NCBI RefSeq assembly: GCF_000299915.1
Contig: NZ_AMRI01000018.1
Coordinates: 1 to 64,000, forward strand
DNA: 64,000 nucleotides
Direction of reading: 5' to 3'
Source of the DNA: Gallaecimonas xiamenensis 3-C-1
Lineage (GTDB): Bacteria; Pseudomonadota; Gammaproteobacteria; Enterobacterales; Gallaecimonadaceae
The notes beneath the pieces are model-generated. The model was given only the letters and a program-made list of their open reading frames with translations. It did not search any database and was not told where the DNA came from. Below, in pieces: positions 18,021 through 26,654 of this stretch. The translations under genes were made by a program, and so were the position numbers. Every line of letters starts with the position of its first letter. Position 1 is the first letter of the stretch.

Positions 18021-19799
18021 TTAGTAAGTCCGCGCCTTGGGCTTGAACTTCTCCAGTTCTTCGTCGGTCAGCATGGTCGGCGCGCGGTTAACGTCGCGCT
18101 TGCTGATACCGCCAGTGATCGGGTCAAACAGGCTGTGGCACAGCCACTGCGTGTCGTCACGTTCCGGGAAGTCAAAGCGGGTGTGGGCGCCACGGGATTC
18201 GGTACGGAAGTTGGCCGCTACGGCAGTGGCGTAGGCGGTTTCCACCAGGTTGTCCAGCTCCAGACACTCGATGCGCTGGGTGTTGAACTCCTTGGAGGTG
18301 TCGTCCAGGCGGGCGTTCTTGACGCGCTCACGGATGACTTTAAGCTCTTCCAGACCTTCCGCCATGGCGTCGCCTTCGCGGAATACCGAGAAGTTACGTT
18401 GCATGCAGTTCTGCAGATCTTTTTTGATCTGAACAGGGTCTTCACCGGTCTGGTTGTTTTCCCAGCGGTTGAGACGCTCAAGGGCTTTCTCGATGTCGGC
18501 GTCGGTGACGCTGGGCTCCGGAATTTCTTCCAGGGCTTTGCCCAGGTGCATACCGGCAGCGCGGCCGAAGACCACCAGGTCCAGCAGGGAGTTACCGCCC
18601 AGGCGGTTGGCGCCGTGTACGGATACACAGGCGATTTCGCCTACGGCGAACAGGCCAACAACGGGTACGTCCTGACCGTCCACCTGTTTCAGGGCTTGGC
18701 CATGAACGTTGGTGGGGATACCGCCCATCATGTAGTGACAGGTGGGGATAACCGGAATGGGTTCTTTGGAAGTGTCCACGTGGGCGAAGGTCTTGGCCAG
18801 TTCGCCAACGCCGGGCAGGCGCTCGTCCAGCACTTCCTTACCCAGGTGATCCAGCTTGAGCTTGAGGTGCGGACCGTACTGGGGGTGGTCACAGCCACGG
18901 CCTTCACGGATCTCGATCATCATGGAACGGGCCACAACGTCGCGGGACGCCAGGTCTTTGGCGTTAGGGGCGTAACGCTCCATGAAGCGCTCACCGTCCT
19001 TGTTCAGGAGGTAACCGCCTTCACCACGGCAGCCTTCGGTCACCAGCACGCCGGCGCCGGCGATGCCGGTGGGGTGGAACTGCCACATTTCCATGTCCTG
19101 CAGGGGCACGCCGGCACGGGCGGCCATGCCAACGCCGTCACCGGTGTTGATGTGGGCATTGGTGGTGGACTGGAAGATACGGCCGGCGCCGCCGGTGGCG
19201 AGCACCACGGCTTTGGACTTGAAGAACACCACTTCACCGGTTTCGATGTCGATGGCGGTACAGCCAACCACGTGGCCTTCTTCGTTCTTCACCAGATCCA
19301 GGGCGTACCACTCGGAGAACACCTTGGTTTTGTTCTTCACGTTCTGCTGGTACAGGGTATGCAGCAGGGCGTGGCCGGTACGGTCAGCGGCAGCGGCGGT
19401 ACGGGCACCTTGCTCGCCACCGAAGTTCTTGGACTGGCCGCCGAAGGGGCGCTGGTAAATCTTGCCGTTATCCAGACGGGAGAACGGCAGACCCATGTGC
19501 TCAAGCTCGAGGATGGCTTCAGGGCCGGTGTTACACATATATTCGATAGCGTCCTGGTCACCGATATAGTCGGAGCCCTTGACGGTGTCGTACATGTGCC
19601 ATTTCCAGTTGTCGTCGTGGGTGTTACCCAGGGCAACAGTGATACCGCCTTGGGCGGACACGGTATGGGAACGGGTCGGGAAGACCTTGGAGAGCAGTGC
19701 GCAGGACTTGCCCTCTTTGGAGATCTGCAGTGCCGCACGCATGCCGGCGCCGCCAGCACCTACCACGACAGCATCAAATTCATAAGTTGCAATAGTCAC
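18021..19799 (-). CDS. sdhA: succinate dehydrogenase flavoprotein subunit
   Basis: Catalytic flavoprotein of succinate dehydrogenase, 592 aa, oxidising succinate to fumarate. The FAD-binding [14 protein letters not shown] is at about 11-24, and the covalent FAD ligand is His45 in [10 protein letters not shown], the same number as in E. coli. The dicarboxylate site includes [15 protein letters not shown] and the catalytic-Arg region ASRDVVAR. The start is GTG, directly after the sdhD stop codon, with GGGGTG upstream inside sdhD. Confidence 0.96.
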   Translation of the reverse strand: MTIATYEFDAVVVGAGGAGMRAALQISKEGKSCALLSKVFPTRSHTVSAQGGITVALGNTHDDNWKWHMYDTVKGSDYIGDQDAIEYMCNTGPEAILELEHMGLPFSRLDNGKIYQRPFGGQSKNFGGEQGARTAAAADRTGHALLHTLYQQNVKNKTKVFSEWYALDLVKNEEGHVVGCTAIDIETGEVVFFKSKAVVLATGGAGRIFQSTTNAHINTGDGVGMAARAGVPLQDMEMWQFHPTGIAGAGVLVTEGCRGEGGYLLNKDGERFMERYAPNAKDLASRDVVARSMMIEIREGRGCDHPQYGPHLKLKLDHLGKEVLDERLPGVGELAKTFAHVDTSKEPIPVIPTCHYMMGGIPTNVHGQALKQVDGQDVPVVGLFAVGEIACVSVHGANRLGGNSLLDLVVFGRAAGMHLGKALEEIPEPSVTDADIEKALERLNRWENNQTGEDPVQIKKDLQNCMQRNFSVFREGDAMAEGLEELKVIRERVKNARLDDTSKEFNTQRIECLELDNLVETAYATAVAANFRTESRGAHTRFDFPERDDTQWLCHSLFDPITGGISKRDVNRAPTMLTDEELEKFKPKARTY

Positions 19800-20147
19800 T
19801 TACACACCCCACAGAATGGCGAAACCGCTGATCACATAGGCCAGCACGGCTACGTTCACGAGGAACTGCAGCACGATGCGCAGGCCAGTCGGTTTGACAT
19901 AGTCAGTCAGGACCTGCCACAGACCAATCCAGGCGTGCACCATCAGGCTGATCAGGGTCAGGAGGGTGAAGACCTTCACGCCCAGGTTGCCGAAGAACGC
20001 CTTCCAGGCATCGAAGGTCAGGTCGGGGGTGATGACAAGGAAGCCCACCAGGAAGATCACATAAAGTGTCATCACGATGGCGGAGGCGCGTACCAGAACA
20101 TAGTCGTGGACGCCGGTACGGCCGAAGGTGCCGGTGTTAGTTACCAT
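19800..20147 (-). CDS. sdhD: succinate dehydrogenase membrane anchor subunit D
   Basis: Hydrophobic anchor of complex II, 115 aa with three TM helices. SLMVHAWIGLWQVLTDYVKPTGLR is the typical haem/quinone-site helix, with His and Asp-Tyr residues. The ATG at 20147 is preferred because AGGAG lies about 7 nt upstream; a GTG two codons earlier is also in frame. The start overlaps the end of sdhC by 7 nt. Confidence 0.93.
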   Translation of the reverse strand: MVTNTGTFGRTGVHDYVLVRASAIVMTLYVIFLVGFLVITPDLTFDAWKAFFGNLGVKVFTLLTLISLMVHAWIGLWQVLTDYVKPTGLRIVLQFLVNVAVLAYVISGFAILWGV

Positions 20148-20515
20148 AGCCACACTCCTGCAAGTACGGAAAGGATCAGGGTAATGACAAAGGCGACGGC
20201 GGCGGAGGCCTTACCGGAGGGAAGTTCTTCCCAGTAACCCATGTCCATGATCAGGTGACGAATACCACCAACCAAGTGATACGCCAGTGCGGTCAGGATC
20301 CCCCACAGGATGAACTTGGCGAAACCGCCAGTCATCATGGCCTTGACGGACGCAAAGCCGGCTTCAGACGACAGGGACTGTGCCAGCATCCACAGCAGGA
20401 TGGCTACGGCAAAGAACATGATGACGCCGGAAACGCGATGGAGGATGGACGCAATAGCGGTGATTGGAAAGCTGATAGTCGTCAATTGTAAATTGACAGG
20501 TCTTTGCTTTTTCAC
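20141..20515 (-). CDS. sdhC: succinate dehydrogenase cytochrome b556 subunit
   Basis: Cytochrome b subunit of complex II, 124 aa from the GTG at 20515, with three TM helices. KKQRPVNLQLTTISFPITAIASILHRVSG corresponds nearly residue by residue to E. coli SdhC, and AYHLVGGIRHLIMD carries the haem-ligand His. The start is uncertain: the frame extends to another GTG at 20560, adding 15 residues not seen in E. coli SdhC. It is the first gene of sdhCDAB, with a long leader after the predicted promoter. Confidence 0.92.
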   Translation of the reverse strand: MKKQRPVNLQLTTISFPITAIASILHRVSGVIMFFAVAILLWMLAQSLSSEAGFASVKAMMTGGFAKFILWGILTALAYHLVGGIRHLIMDMGYWEELPSGKASAAVAFVITLILSVLAGVWLW

Positions 20516-20599
20516 GATGTCTGCCCACTCGGCCCTTAAGAGCCTTTGTTGTTGTATCACCAGCTAAACCGGATGGAGGTGCCCTGGGCTTCGCTGGTC

Positions 20600-20624
20600 A
20601 CATTCTAAGAGGAATTAAGAATGT
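20600..20624. promoter_or_regulatory. inverted repeat in the sdhC leader
   Basis: ACATTCT (20600-20606) and AGAATGT (20618-20624) are inverted repeats 11 nt apart, flanked by GTCAC (20597-20601) and GTGAC (20633-20637), which are also inverted. The element lies in the roughly 165-nt leader between the predicted sdhC start point and its GTG. It could be an operator or an RNA hairpin; no T tail follows. Confidence 0.35.
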
Positions 20625-20688
20625 AAAACTGGGTGACTGTAGGAAGTCAGACAGCATCGGCAAAGCCGGCAAGGCCAACCCGGGGCCA

Positions 20689-20717
20689 AGTATAATGATG
20701 CAACCAGCCAATTTCAA
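20689..20717 (-). promoter_or_regulatory. sdhC sigma70 promoter
   Basis: On the minus strand TTGAAA (20717-20712) and TATACT (20694-20689) are exactly 17 nt apart; both boxes match consensus at 5 of 6 positions. The start point would be near 20682. It is the best promoter in the gap between sdh and gltA. Confidence 0.7.
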
Positions 20718-20720
20718 CGA

Positions 20721-20736
20721 CTTGAACCCGGTCACA
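20721..20736 (-). promoter_or_regulatory. CRP-like half-conserved site upstream of the sdhC promoter
   Basis: On the minus strand TGTGA-N6-TCAAG resembles the CRP consensus TGTGA-N6-TCACA, with one perfect half. It is centred about 46 nt upstream of the predicted sdhC start point, roughly a class II position. The sdh operon is CRP-activated in E. coli; the second half-site is weak here. Confidence 0.35.
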
Positions 20737-20809
20737 TTTTGGCGCCGGTTTCGCGCGAAAGTCCGCTGTTGTCTAGGCTTCTAAAGCGACCCCGCTGAAC
20801 CGAAAATGT

Positions 20810-20838
20810 AGACCGTTCATCCCCAATCTAAGACCGTT
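20810..20838 (+). repeat. direct repeats AGACCGTT upstream of the gltA promoter
   Basis: AGACCGTT occurs at 20810-20817 and at 20831-20838, exactly 21 bp or two helical turns apart, just upstream of the gltA -35 box. A related GACCATT (20865-20871) lies within the promoter spacer, 33 bp further. The phasing suggests binding of one protein on one DNA face. Confidence 0.4.
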
Positions 20839-20853
20839 GGGATTGTGGTCAAA

Positions 20854-20883
20854 TTGACAAATCGGACCATTTGCGATTACAAA
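20854..20883 (+). promoter_or_regulatory. gltA sigma70 promoter
   Basis: A perfect TTGACA (20854-20859) is followed after 18 nt by TACAAA (20878-20883), a 4 of 6 match to the -10 box. The leader to the gltA ATG would be about 50 nt. Confidence 0.55.
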
Positions 20884-20940
20884 GGGCGGCTGTTTGCGAC
20901 CGCAACATCGACGAATTCACGACCAAAGGAGACATGTTGT

Positions 20941-22221
20941 ATGGCGGAAAAAATTGCCAAACTTATGGTGGAAGGCAAGGAAGCTATTGAATTGCCTATC
21001 CTTTCTGGCACCGCCGGCCAGGACGTAATCGACGTCCGGACTTTGGGCAAACACGGTCTTTTCACTTTTGACCCTGGTTTCCTGGCCACTGCATCCTGCG
21101 AATCGGCTATTACTTTTATCGACGGCGCCAAGGGTGTACTGCTGCATCGCGGCTTCCCTATCGATCAGCTCGCTGAAAACGCTGAATACCTGGAAGTCTG
21201 TTACATCCTGCTGTACGGCGAAGCCCCGACCAAAGAGCAATACGAAGAGTTTCGTAATACCGTTAAAACCCACACCATGCTCAATGAGCAGCTGCGCGCC
21301 TTCTTCAAGGGCTTCCGCCCCGACGCACACCCCATGGCCGTAATGTGTGGCGTTGTAGGCGCCCTGTCCGCCTTCTACCACGATTCTCTGGACATCAGCA
21401 ACCCCCGTCACCGCGAAATCGCGGCCTTCCGCCTGCTGTCCAAAATGCCGACCATCGCAGCCATGTGCTTCAAGCACAGCATCGGCCAACCTTATATCTA
21501 TCCGCGCAACGATCTGTCTTATGCAGAGAACTTCCTGCACATGATGTTCGCTACCCCTTGCGAGGAATATAAGGTCAGTCCTGTACTGGCGGACGCCATG
21601 GATAAAATCTTTATCCTGCACGCCGACCACGAGCAGAATGCCTCTACTTCTACCGTGCGCCTGGCCGGTTCTTCCGGTGCCAACCCCTTCGCCTGTATCG
21701 CGGCCGGTATCGCCTCCCTGTGGGGCCCTGCCCACGGCGGCGCCAACGAAGCCTGCCTGCGCATGCTCGAAGAGATCGGCTCTGTTGACCGTATCCCCGA
21801 GTTCGTGGCTCGCGCCAAAGACAAGGAAGACCCGTTCCGCCTTATGGGCTTCGGTCACCGCGTCTACAAGAACTTCGACCCCCGCGCCAAAGTGATGCGT
21901 GAAACCTGTCACCAGGTGCTCAAAGAGCTCAACATCCAGGATCCGCTGCTGGACGTGGCCATGGAGCTGGAGCGCATCGCCCTGTCCGATGAATACTTCG
22001 TCGAGAAGAAACTCTACCCCAACGTGGATTTCTACTCCGGTATCATCCTCAAGGCCATCGGCATCCCCACTTCCATGTTCACCGTGATCTTCGCCATGTC
22101 CCGTACCATCGGCTGGATCGCCCACTGGAACGAAATGCACTCTGACCCGACCGCCAAAATCGGCCGTCCCCGTCAGCTGTACGTTGGCCAAACCCAGCGC
22201 GACTTCGCTTCCAAGAAGTAA
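20941..22221 (+). CDS. gltA: type II citrate synthase
   Basis: Citrate synthase, 426 aa, against 427 in E. coli. It condenses acetyl-CoA with oxaloacetate at the entry of the TCA cycle. The order of motifs is that of hexameric, NADH-sensitive proteobacterial enzymes: [50 protein letters not shown] and VDFYSGI. These contain the catalytic His, His and Asp. The ATG at 20941 has AAAGGAGA about 9 nt upstream. It is divergent from sdhCDAB, as in enterobacteria, and followed by a strong terminator. Confidence 0.97.
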   Translation: MAEKIAKLMVEGKEAIELPILSGTAGQDVIDVRTLGKHGLFTFDPGFLATASCESAITFIDGAKGVLLHRGFPIDQLAENAEYLEVCYILLYGEAPTKEQYEEFRNTVKTHTMLNEQLRAFFKGFRPDAHPMAVMCGVVGALSAFYHDSLDISNPRHREIAAFRLLSKMPTIAAMCFKHSIGQPYIYPRNDLSYAENFLHMMFATPCEEYKVSPVLADAMDKIFILHADHEQNASTSTVRLAGSSGANPFACIAAGIASLWGPAHGGANEACLRMLEEIGSVDRIPEFVARAKDKEDPFRLMGFGHRVYKNFDPRAKVMRETCHQVLKELNIQDPLLDVAMELERIALSDEYFVEKKLYPNVDFYSGIILKAIGIPTSMFTVIFAMSRTIGWIAHWNEMHSDPTAKIGRPRQLYVGQTQRDFASKK

Positions 22222-22235
22222 GGTCTGCACTACCC

Positions 22236-22263
22236 AAAAGGGCGGCTTTGGCCGCCCTTTTTT
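22236..22263 (+). terminator. intrinsic terminator after gltA
   Basis: AAAAGGGCGGC (22236-22246) pairs with GCCGCCCTTTT (22251-22261) over a 4-nt loop, and the T run continues to 22263. It starts 15 nt after the gltA stop. Confidence 0.88.
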
Positions 22264-22391
22264 ATGCCCGCCTTCTTTCATTCTCGCCTTCATCCTCCCC
22301 TCCTCTTGCGGTCAAAGCGATTGCCACTATCGTAAAAAGCAGCCACAGGGCGGCGAGCGTTTTTTAACCTGTCGTTAGCATTCTCGCCACC

Positions 22392-22412
22392 CAATGGTGA
22401 AATTCACCAATG
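22392..22412. promoter_or_regulatory. palindromic operator candidate upstream of the RND operon
   Basis: TGGTGA-AAT-TCACCA is a perfect dyad (22395-22409), and it extends to 9-bp arms with one mismatch. Its size and symmetry fit a TetR- or MarR-type repressor site. No regulator gene is adjacent. Confidence 0.45.
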
Positions 22413-22461
22413 AGCGCTGAACAGGAAAACATAACCAATTGAAATAAAAGAAAAATAAAAC

Positions 22462-22477
22462 TTGGCACAACCTTGGC
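22462..22477 (+). promoter_or_regulatory. sigma54-like -24/-12 promoter upstream of the RND operon
   Basis: TTGGCAC (22462-22468) and TTGGC (22473-22477) place the invariant GG and GC of the sigma54 consensus (TGGCAC-N5-TTGC) at the correct 10-bp spacing. There is one mismatch in the -12 box and one at the end of the -24 box. An A-rich tract lies just upstream, and the ATG is 38 nt downstream. Confidence 0.4.
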
Positions 22478-22515
22478 TTAACCAGACTCATCTCACGCAC
22501 CAAGGACATTGCGTC

Positions 22516-23550
22516 ATGAACAAAACCCTGATTGCCCTGAGCCTGGCCGCCCTGCTGAGCGCCTGCTCCTCCGGCGAAGCCACCGTTGATAAGAAAAGTG
22601 AAGAAGCAGCGGTGCGGATCCCGGTCAGTGTCGCCAACGTCAAGGTGGCTCCCATGGCCGCCCAGTTCGACAGCCACGGCGTACTGAGCGCCGAACACGA
22701 AGCCCAAGTGGTGGCCAGGGTCTCGGGCCTGGTGGAGTCCCTGGACATCGAGGAAGGGGACGAAGTCAAAGCCGGCCAGGTATTGGCCCGTATCGAGCCG
22801 GACCGCTATCAGTTGGAAAGGGACAGGATGGCGGCCCAGGCACGCTCGGTAGCCCAGGAACTGGACCGCACCCAGAACCTCTATGCCAAGAAACTGGTGA
22901 GCGCCGACACCCTGGACAAACTGCAATTGCAACTGGCCGCCCTGCAGGCCCAACTGGGCATGGCGGAGCTGGACCTGATGTACGCCACCGTCAAGGCCCC
23001 CATCAGTGGTACTGTGGCCCGCCGCCACATCAAGGCCGGCAACCTGGTCAACCCGGACCAACCCCTGTTCGACATAGTCCAGCACCAGGACTTGCGCCTG
23101 GAAGTGGCGGTGCCAGAGCAGTACCTGGGCCAGCTGCAAAAGGCCCAGGGAGCCCACTGCACCTTCGCCGCCCTGCCCGGCAAGACCTTCGAAGCCCGCA
23201 TTACCCGCCTGAGCCCGGTGGTGGACCCCGCCACCGGCACGGCGCGCCTGACCCTGAACCTGCCCAATGAAAACGGCCAGCTGCTGCCCGGCATGTTTGC
23301 CAATGTCAGCATCAGCTACGATCTGCACCCCGACGCCCACCTGGTGCCGCGCCAGGCCCTTATCAACCAGAGCGGCAGCTACAAGGTGTTTGTGGTGCAG
23401 GACGGCATGGCCAAACTCAAGGCGGTGACCCTGGGTAACGGCGACCGCGACTGGGTGGAAGTGATAGGGCTGGACGCCGAAGAGCAGGTGGTCACCCTGG
23501 GCCAGCACCACCTCAAGGATGACGCCATGGTCGAGGTCATTGCCGGATGA
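22516..23550 (+). CDS. RND efflux periplasmic adaptor (lipoprotein)
   Basis: Membrane-fusion protein of a tripartite RND pump, 344 aa. A lipoprotein signal ends LLSAC at about residue 16. The lipoyl/biotinyl half-motifs (EHEAQVVARVSGLVESLDIEEGDEV and APISGTVARRHIKAGNLV) flank a coiled-coil hairpin. The beta-barrel and membrane-proximal domains follow, with LSPVVDPATGTARLTLNLPN. It is anchored to the inner membrane and bridges the pump to an outer-membrane channel. AAGGA lies about 8 nt before the ATG. Its stop overlaps the next start by 4 nt. Confidence 0.88.
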   Translation: MNKTLIALSLAALLSACSSGEATVDKKSEEAAVRIPVSVANVKVAPMAAQFDSHGVLSAEHEAQVVARVSGLVESLDIEEGDEVKAGQVLARIEPDRYQLERDRMAAQARSVAQELDRTQNLYAKKLVSADTLDKLQLQLAALQAQLGMAELDLMYATVKAPISGTVARRHIKAGNLVNPDQPLFDIVQHQDLRLEVAVPEQYLGQLQKAQGAHCTFAALPGKTFEARITRLSPVVDPATGTARLTLNLPNENGQLLPGMFANVSISYDLHPDAHLVPRQALINQSGSYKVFVVQDGMAKLKAVTLGNGDRDWVEVIGLDAEEQVVTLGQHHLKDDAMVEVIAG

Positions 23551-26500
23551 ACAGTCTTGTCGCCTTTTCGGTCCGCCGTCCGGTGACGGTGGCCATGATG
23601 ACCCTGGCGGTGCTGCTGTTCGGCATGGTGTCCCTGGGCAAACTGGCGGTTACCTTGCTGCCGGATCTGTCCTACCCCACCCTGACCATCCGCACCGACT
23701 ACGACGGTGCCGCCCCCCTGGAAATCGAAACCCTGATCTCCAAGCCGGTGGAAGAATCGGTTGGGGTGGTCAAGGGTCTCAAAACCCTCACCTCCTACTC
23801 CCGCCCCGGCCGCTCGGACGTGGTGTTGGAGTTCGAATGGGGCACCGACATGGATTGGGCCAGCCTGGAAGTACGGGAAAAACTGGACCTGGTGCTGCTG
23901 CCCCTGGACGTCGATCCGCCCATTATCCTGCGCTACAACCCCAACCTGGACCCGGTGCTGCGCCTGGCGCTGTCGGCCCCAGAGGCCGACCTCAAGCAGC
24001 TGCGCAGCTTCGCCGACGACGACTTAAAGCAGCGCCTGGAGGGCATCGACGGGGTAGCCAGCGTGCGCCCCGGCGGCGGCCTGGAGCAGGAAGTGCAAAT
24101 CCTGGTGGACGACGTCAAGGCCGCCCGCCTTGGCCTTAACCTCAGCGACATTGCCAAACGCCTGGAACAGGAAAACGTCAATCTGGCCGGTGGCCGCATC
24201 GAAGACAGCGGCCGCGAGCTGTTGGTGCGCACCCTCAACCAATACCCGGACTTGGCCAGCATGGGCAATACCTGGGTTGCCGACGGGGTGCGCCTCAAGG
24301 ACATCGCCACCGTCCGTGACGGCCACAAGGAAAGAGACGCCATCAGCCGGGTCAGTGGCGCCGAGATGATCGAGCTGGCCATATACAAGGAAGGGGACGC
24401 CAACACCGTGGCCATGGCCAAGGCGGTCAAGGCCGCCCTGCCCAGGCTGCAAAAAATGCTGCCCCCCGGCGCCGAGCTGACCTTGCTGTACGACCAGTCC
24501 GGCTTTATCGAGCAGGCCATCAACGAGGTGATGGGCTCGGCCTGGATCGGCGGCATACTGGCCATGCTGGTGCTCTATTTGTTCCTCCGTGACTTCAAGG
24601 CCACCGTCATTATCTCCCTGGCGATACCGGTGTCGGTGATTGCCACCTTCAATCTGATGCTGTCCCAGACCGTCAGCCTCAACATCATGTCCCTGGGGGG
24701 CCTGGCCCTGGCGGTGGGCATGCTGGTGGACAACGCCATAGTGGTGCTGGAGAACATCGCCCGCTACCGTGCCAAGGGTCTGTCGCCCCTGGAGGCGGCC
24801 CAGCAGGGCGGCCAGGAAGTGGCGGGGGCCATCACCGCCTCCACCCTCACCTCCCTGGCGGTATTTGTGCCTTTGGTGTTCGTAGAAGGCATTGCCGGGC
24901 AGCTGTTTCGCGACCAGGCCCTCACTGTCACCTTTGCCCTGTCGGTATCCCTGCTGGTGGCCCTTAGCCTCATTCCCATGCTGGCTGCCAGGGGCGCCAA
25001 AGAGCAATCCCAGGCCCAGCCCCTGCGCCGCCGCGCCCTGCCCTTGATGTGGCTGCTGGCCGGCCTTTACTGGTGCTGGCATCAGGCCGGGCGCCTCCTT
25101 GGCTTGTTGCTGTGGCCCTTTAGGGCCCTGTTCGGCAAAGGTTTTGGCGGCCTGCAATCTGGGTATGAGCGGCTGCTGCCAAAAGCCCTGGCCCGCCCCT
25201 TTATGACCCTGGCCACCGTGCTGCTGGTGGTGGCCGCCAGTGGCCTTTTGGCCAGCCGCCTGCCCATGACGTTGCTACCCAACCTGGCCCAGGGGGAGTT
25301 TTTCCTGGACGTGACCCTGCCCCCCGGCTCTCGCCTCGAAGAAACCGACAAGCTGCTGGACAAGCTGGCCAAAGCCATTGCCGACGACCCCAGGGTCAGG
25401 CATGCCTACAGCCAGTCCGGCGGGGCCCTGCTGGCCAACCAGGGGGCGGCGGACAACAGGCCTAACCAGGGCCGCCTGAACGTGGTGCTCAATAGCGCCG
25501 CCGACGAGGAGGCGGTGATCGCCAAGCTGCGCCAGAGCCTTTATCGCCTCCCCGGGGTGGAAGGCCAGTTCAACAGACCCGCCCTCTTTACCTTCGACCA
25601 GGATATCCGGGTGGAGATCGCCGGCCATAACCTGGACAGCCTGGCCACGGCGTCACGGCTGGTGGCCGCCGGCCTGGAAAGCCAGGGCCGCTTTGCCGAC
25701 GTCAAGGCCGGCCTTGCCAGCGGCCAGCCGGAGCTGACCGTCAGCTTCGACCAGGCCCGCCTGGCCAGCCTGGATCTCACCGCTCCGGAAGTGGGCAAGC
25801 GCATCGCCAACAAGGTGCGGGGTACCCTGGCGTCCCGCTACCAGCTGGACGACCGCAAAATCGACATGCTGGTGCGCCTGGACGACAACCACAGGGACGA
25901 AGTGGCGGACTTGGCCGGCCTTTGGATCACCCGCGACCTGCCTCTGTCGGCAGTGGCCAAGGTGGAAGAGCGCATGGGCCCCAGTGAGATCACCCGTATC
26001 GACCAGTCCCGGGTAGCTCTGGTGGATGCCGCCCTGGCCTATGGGGACCTCAAGGCCGCCGAAGTGGCTGCCCAGGATATGCTGGCCGGCCTCAGCCTGC
26101 CGGCGGACGTGCGGGTGAGCCTGGCCGGCCAGAGCGGCGAGCGCCAGGCGGCCTTTGCCTCCCTGGAAGCGGCGCTGCTGGTGGCCATTTTCCTGGTCTA
26201 CCTGGTAATGGCGTCCCAGTTCGAGTCCTTTATCCAGCCGCTGCTCATTCTGGTAACAGTGCCCCTGGCCGGGGCCGGGGCCGCCTTGGGCCTGTGGCTG
26301 ACCAACACCCCCTTGTCGGTGGTGGTCTTTATCGGCCTTATCATGTTGGCGGGGATAGTGGTGAACAACGCCATCGTCCTTATCGACAGGGTCAACCAGC
26401 TGCGCGCCCAGGGCGAGAGCCTGCAGGCCGCCATTTTGGAGGCGGGCCAGAGCCGGCTGCGCCCCATTATCATGACCACCCTGACCACGGTGCTGGGGCT

Positions 26501-26654
26501 GCTGCCCATGGCCCTTGGCCTGGGTGAAGGGGCCGAAGTCAGGGCGCCCATGGCCATCGCCGTCATGGCCGGCCTGGTGTTTGCCACCATATTGACCCTG
26601 GTGGTGCTGCCGGTTCTGCTCCAGCTCACCGGCCGGGAGACTGCCCATGAATAA
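23547..26654 (+). CDS. RND efflux permease 1
   Basis: Inner-membrane proton-driven efflux permease of 1035 aa, usual RND length. It has the N-terminal helix, the two large periplasmic loops and helices 2-6 and 8-12. Helix 4 reads GGLALAVGMLVDNAIVVLENI, so the AcrB Asp407-Asp408 pair is Asp-Asn, as in several non-AcrB RND groups. ESFIQPLLILVTVPLAGAGAALGL and MLAGIVVNNAIVLIDRVNQLRAQG mark the C-terminal repeat. It is translationally coupled to both neighbours. Substrates cannot be inferred. Confidence 0.88.
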   Translation: MNSLVAFSVRRPVTVAMMTLAVLLFGMVSLGKLAVTLLPDLSYPTLTIRTDYDGAAPLEIETLISKPVEESVGVVKGLKTLTSYSRPGRSDVVLEFEWGTDMDWASLEVREKLDLVLLPLDVDPPIILRYNPNLDPVLRLALSAPEADLKQLRSFADDDLKQRLEGIDGVASVRPGGGLEQEVQILVDDVKAARLGLNLSDIAKRLEQENVNLAGGRIEDSGRELLVRTLNQYPDLASMGNTWVADGVRLKDIATVRDGHKERDAISRVSGAEMIELAIYKEGDANTVAMAKAVKAALPRLQKMLPPGAELTLLYDQSGFIEQAINEVMGSAWIGGILAMLVLYLFLRDFKATVIISLAIPVSVIATFNLMLSQTVSLNIMSLGGLALAVGMLVDNAIVVLENIARYRAKGLSPLEAAQQGGQEVAGAITASTLTSLAVFVPLVFVEGIAGQLFRDQALTVTFALSVSLLVALSLIPMLAARGAKEQSQAQPLRRRALPLMWLLAGLYWCWHQAGRLLGLLLWPFRALFGKGFGGLQSGYERLLPKALARPFMTLATVLLVVAASGLLASRLPMTLLPNLAQGEFFLDVTLPPGSRLEETDKLLDKLAKAIADDPRVRHAYSQSGGALLANQGAADNRPNQGRLNVVLNSAADEEAVIAKLRQSLYRLPGVEGQFNRPALFTFDQDIRVEIAGHNLDSLATASRLVAAGLESQGRFADVKAGLASGQPELTVSFDQARLASLDLTAPEVGKRIANKVRGTLASRYQLDDRKIDMLVRLDDNHRDEVADLAGLWITRDLPLSAVAKVEERMGPSEITRIDQSRVALVDAALAYGDLKAAEVAAQDMLAGLSLPADVRVSLAGQSGERQAAFASLEAALLVAIFLVYLVMASQFESFIQPLLILVTVPLAGAGAALGLWLTNTPLSVVVFIGLIMLAGIVVNNAIVLIDRVNQLRAQGESLQAAILEAGQSRLRPIIMTTLTTVLGLLPMALGLGEGAEVRAPMAIAVMAGLVFATILTLVVLPVLLQLTGRETAHE

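Noticed and set aside
18000-20237. Long plus-strand frame opposite sdhA and sdhD.
   Set aside because: Antisense shadow of sdhA/sdhD with skewed composition and no recognisable protein features.
20691-20696. Perfect TATAAT on the plus strand in the sdh-gltA gap.
   Set aside because: No -35 box at 16-18 nt; it is the reverse side of the sdhC -10 region.
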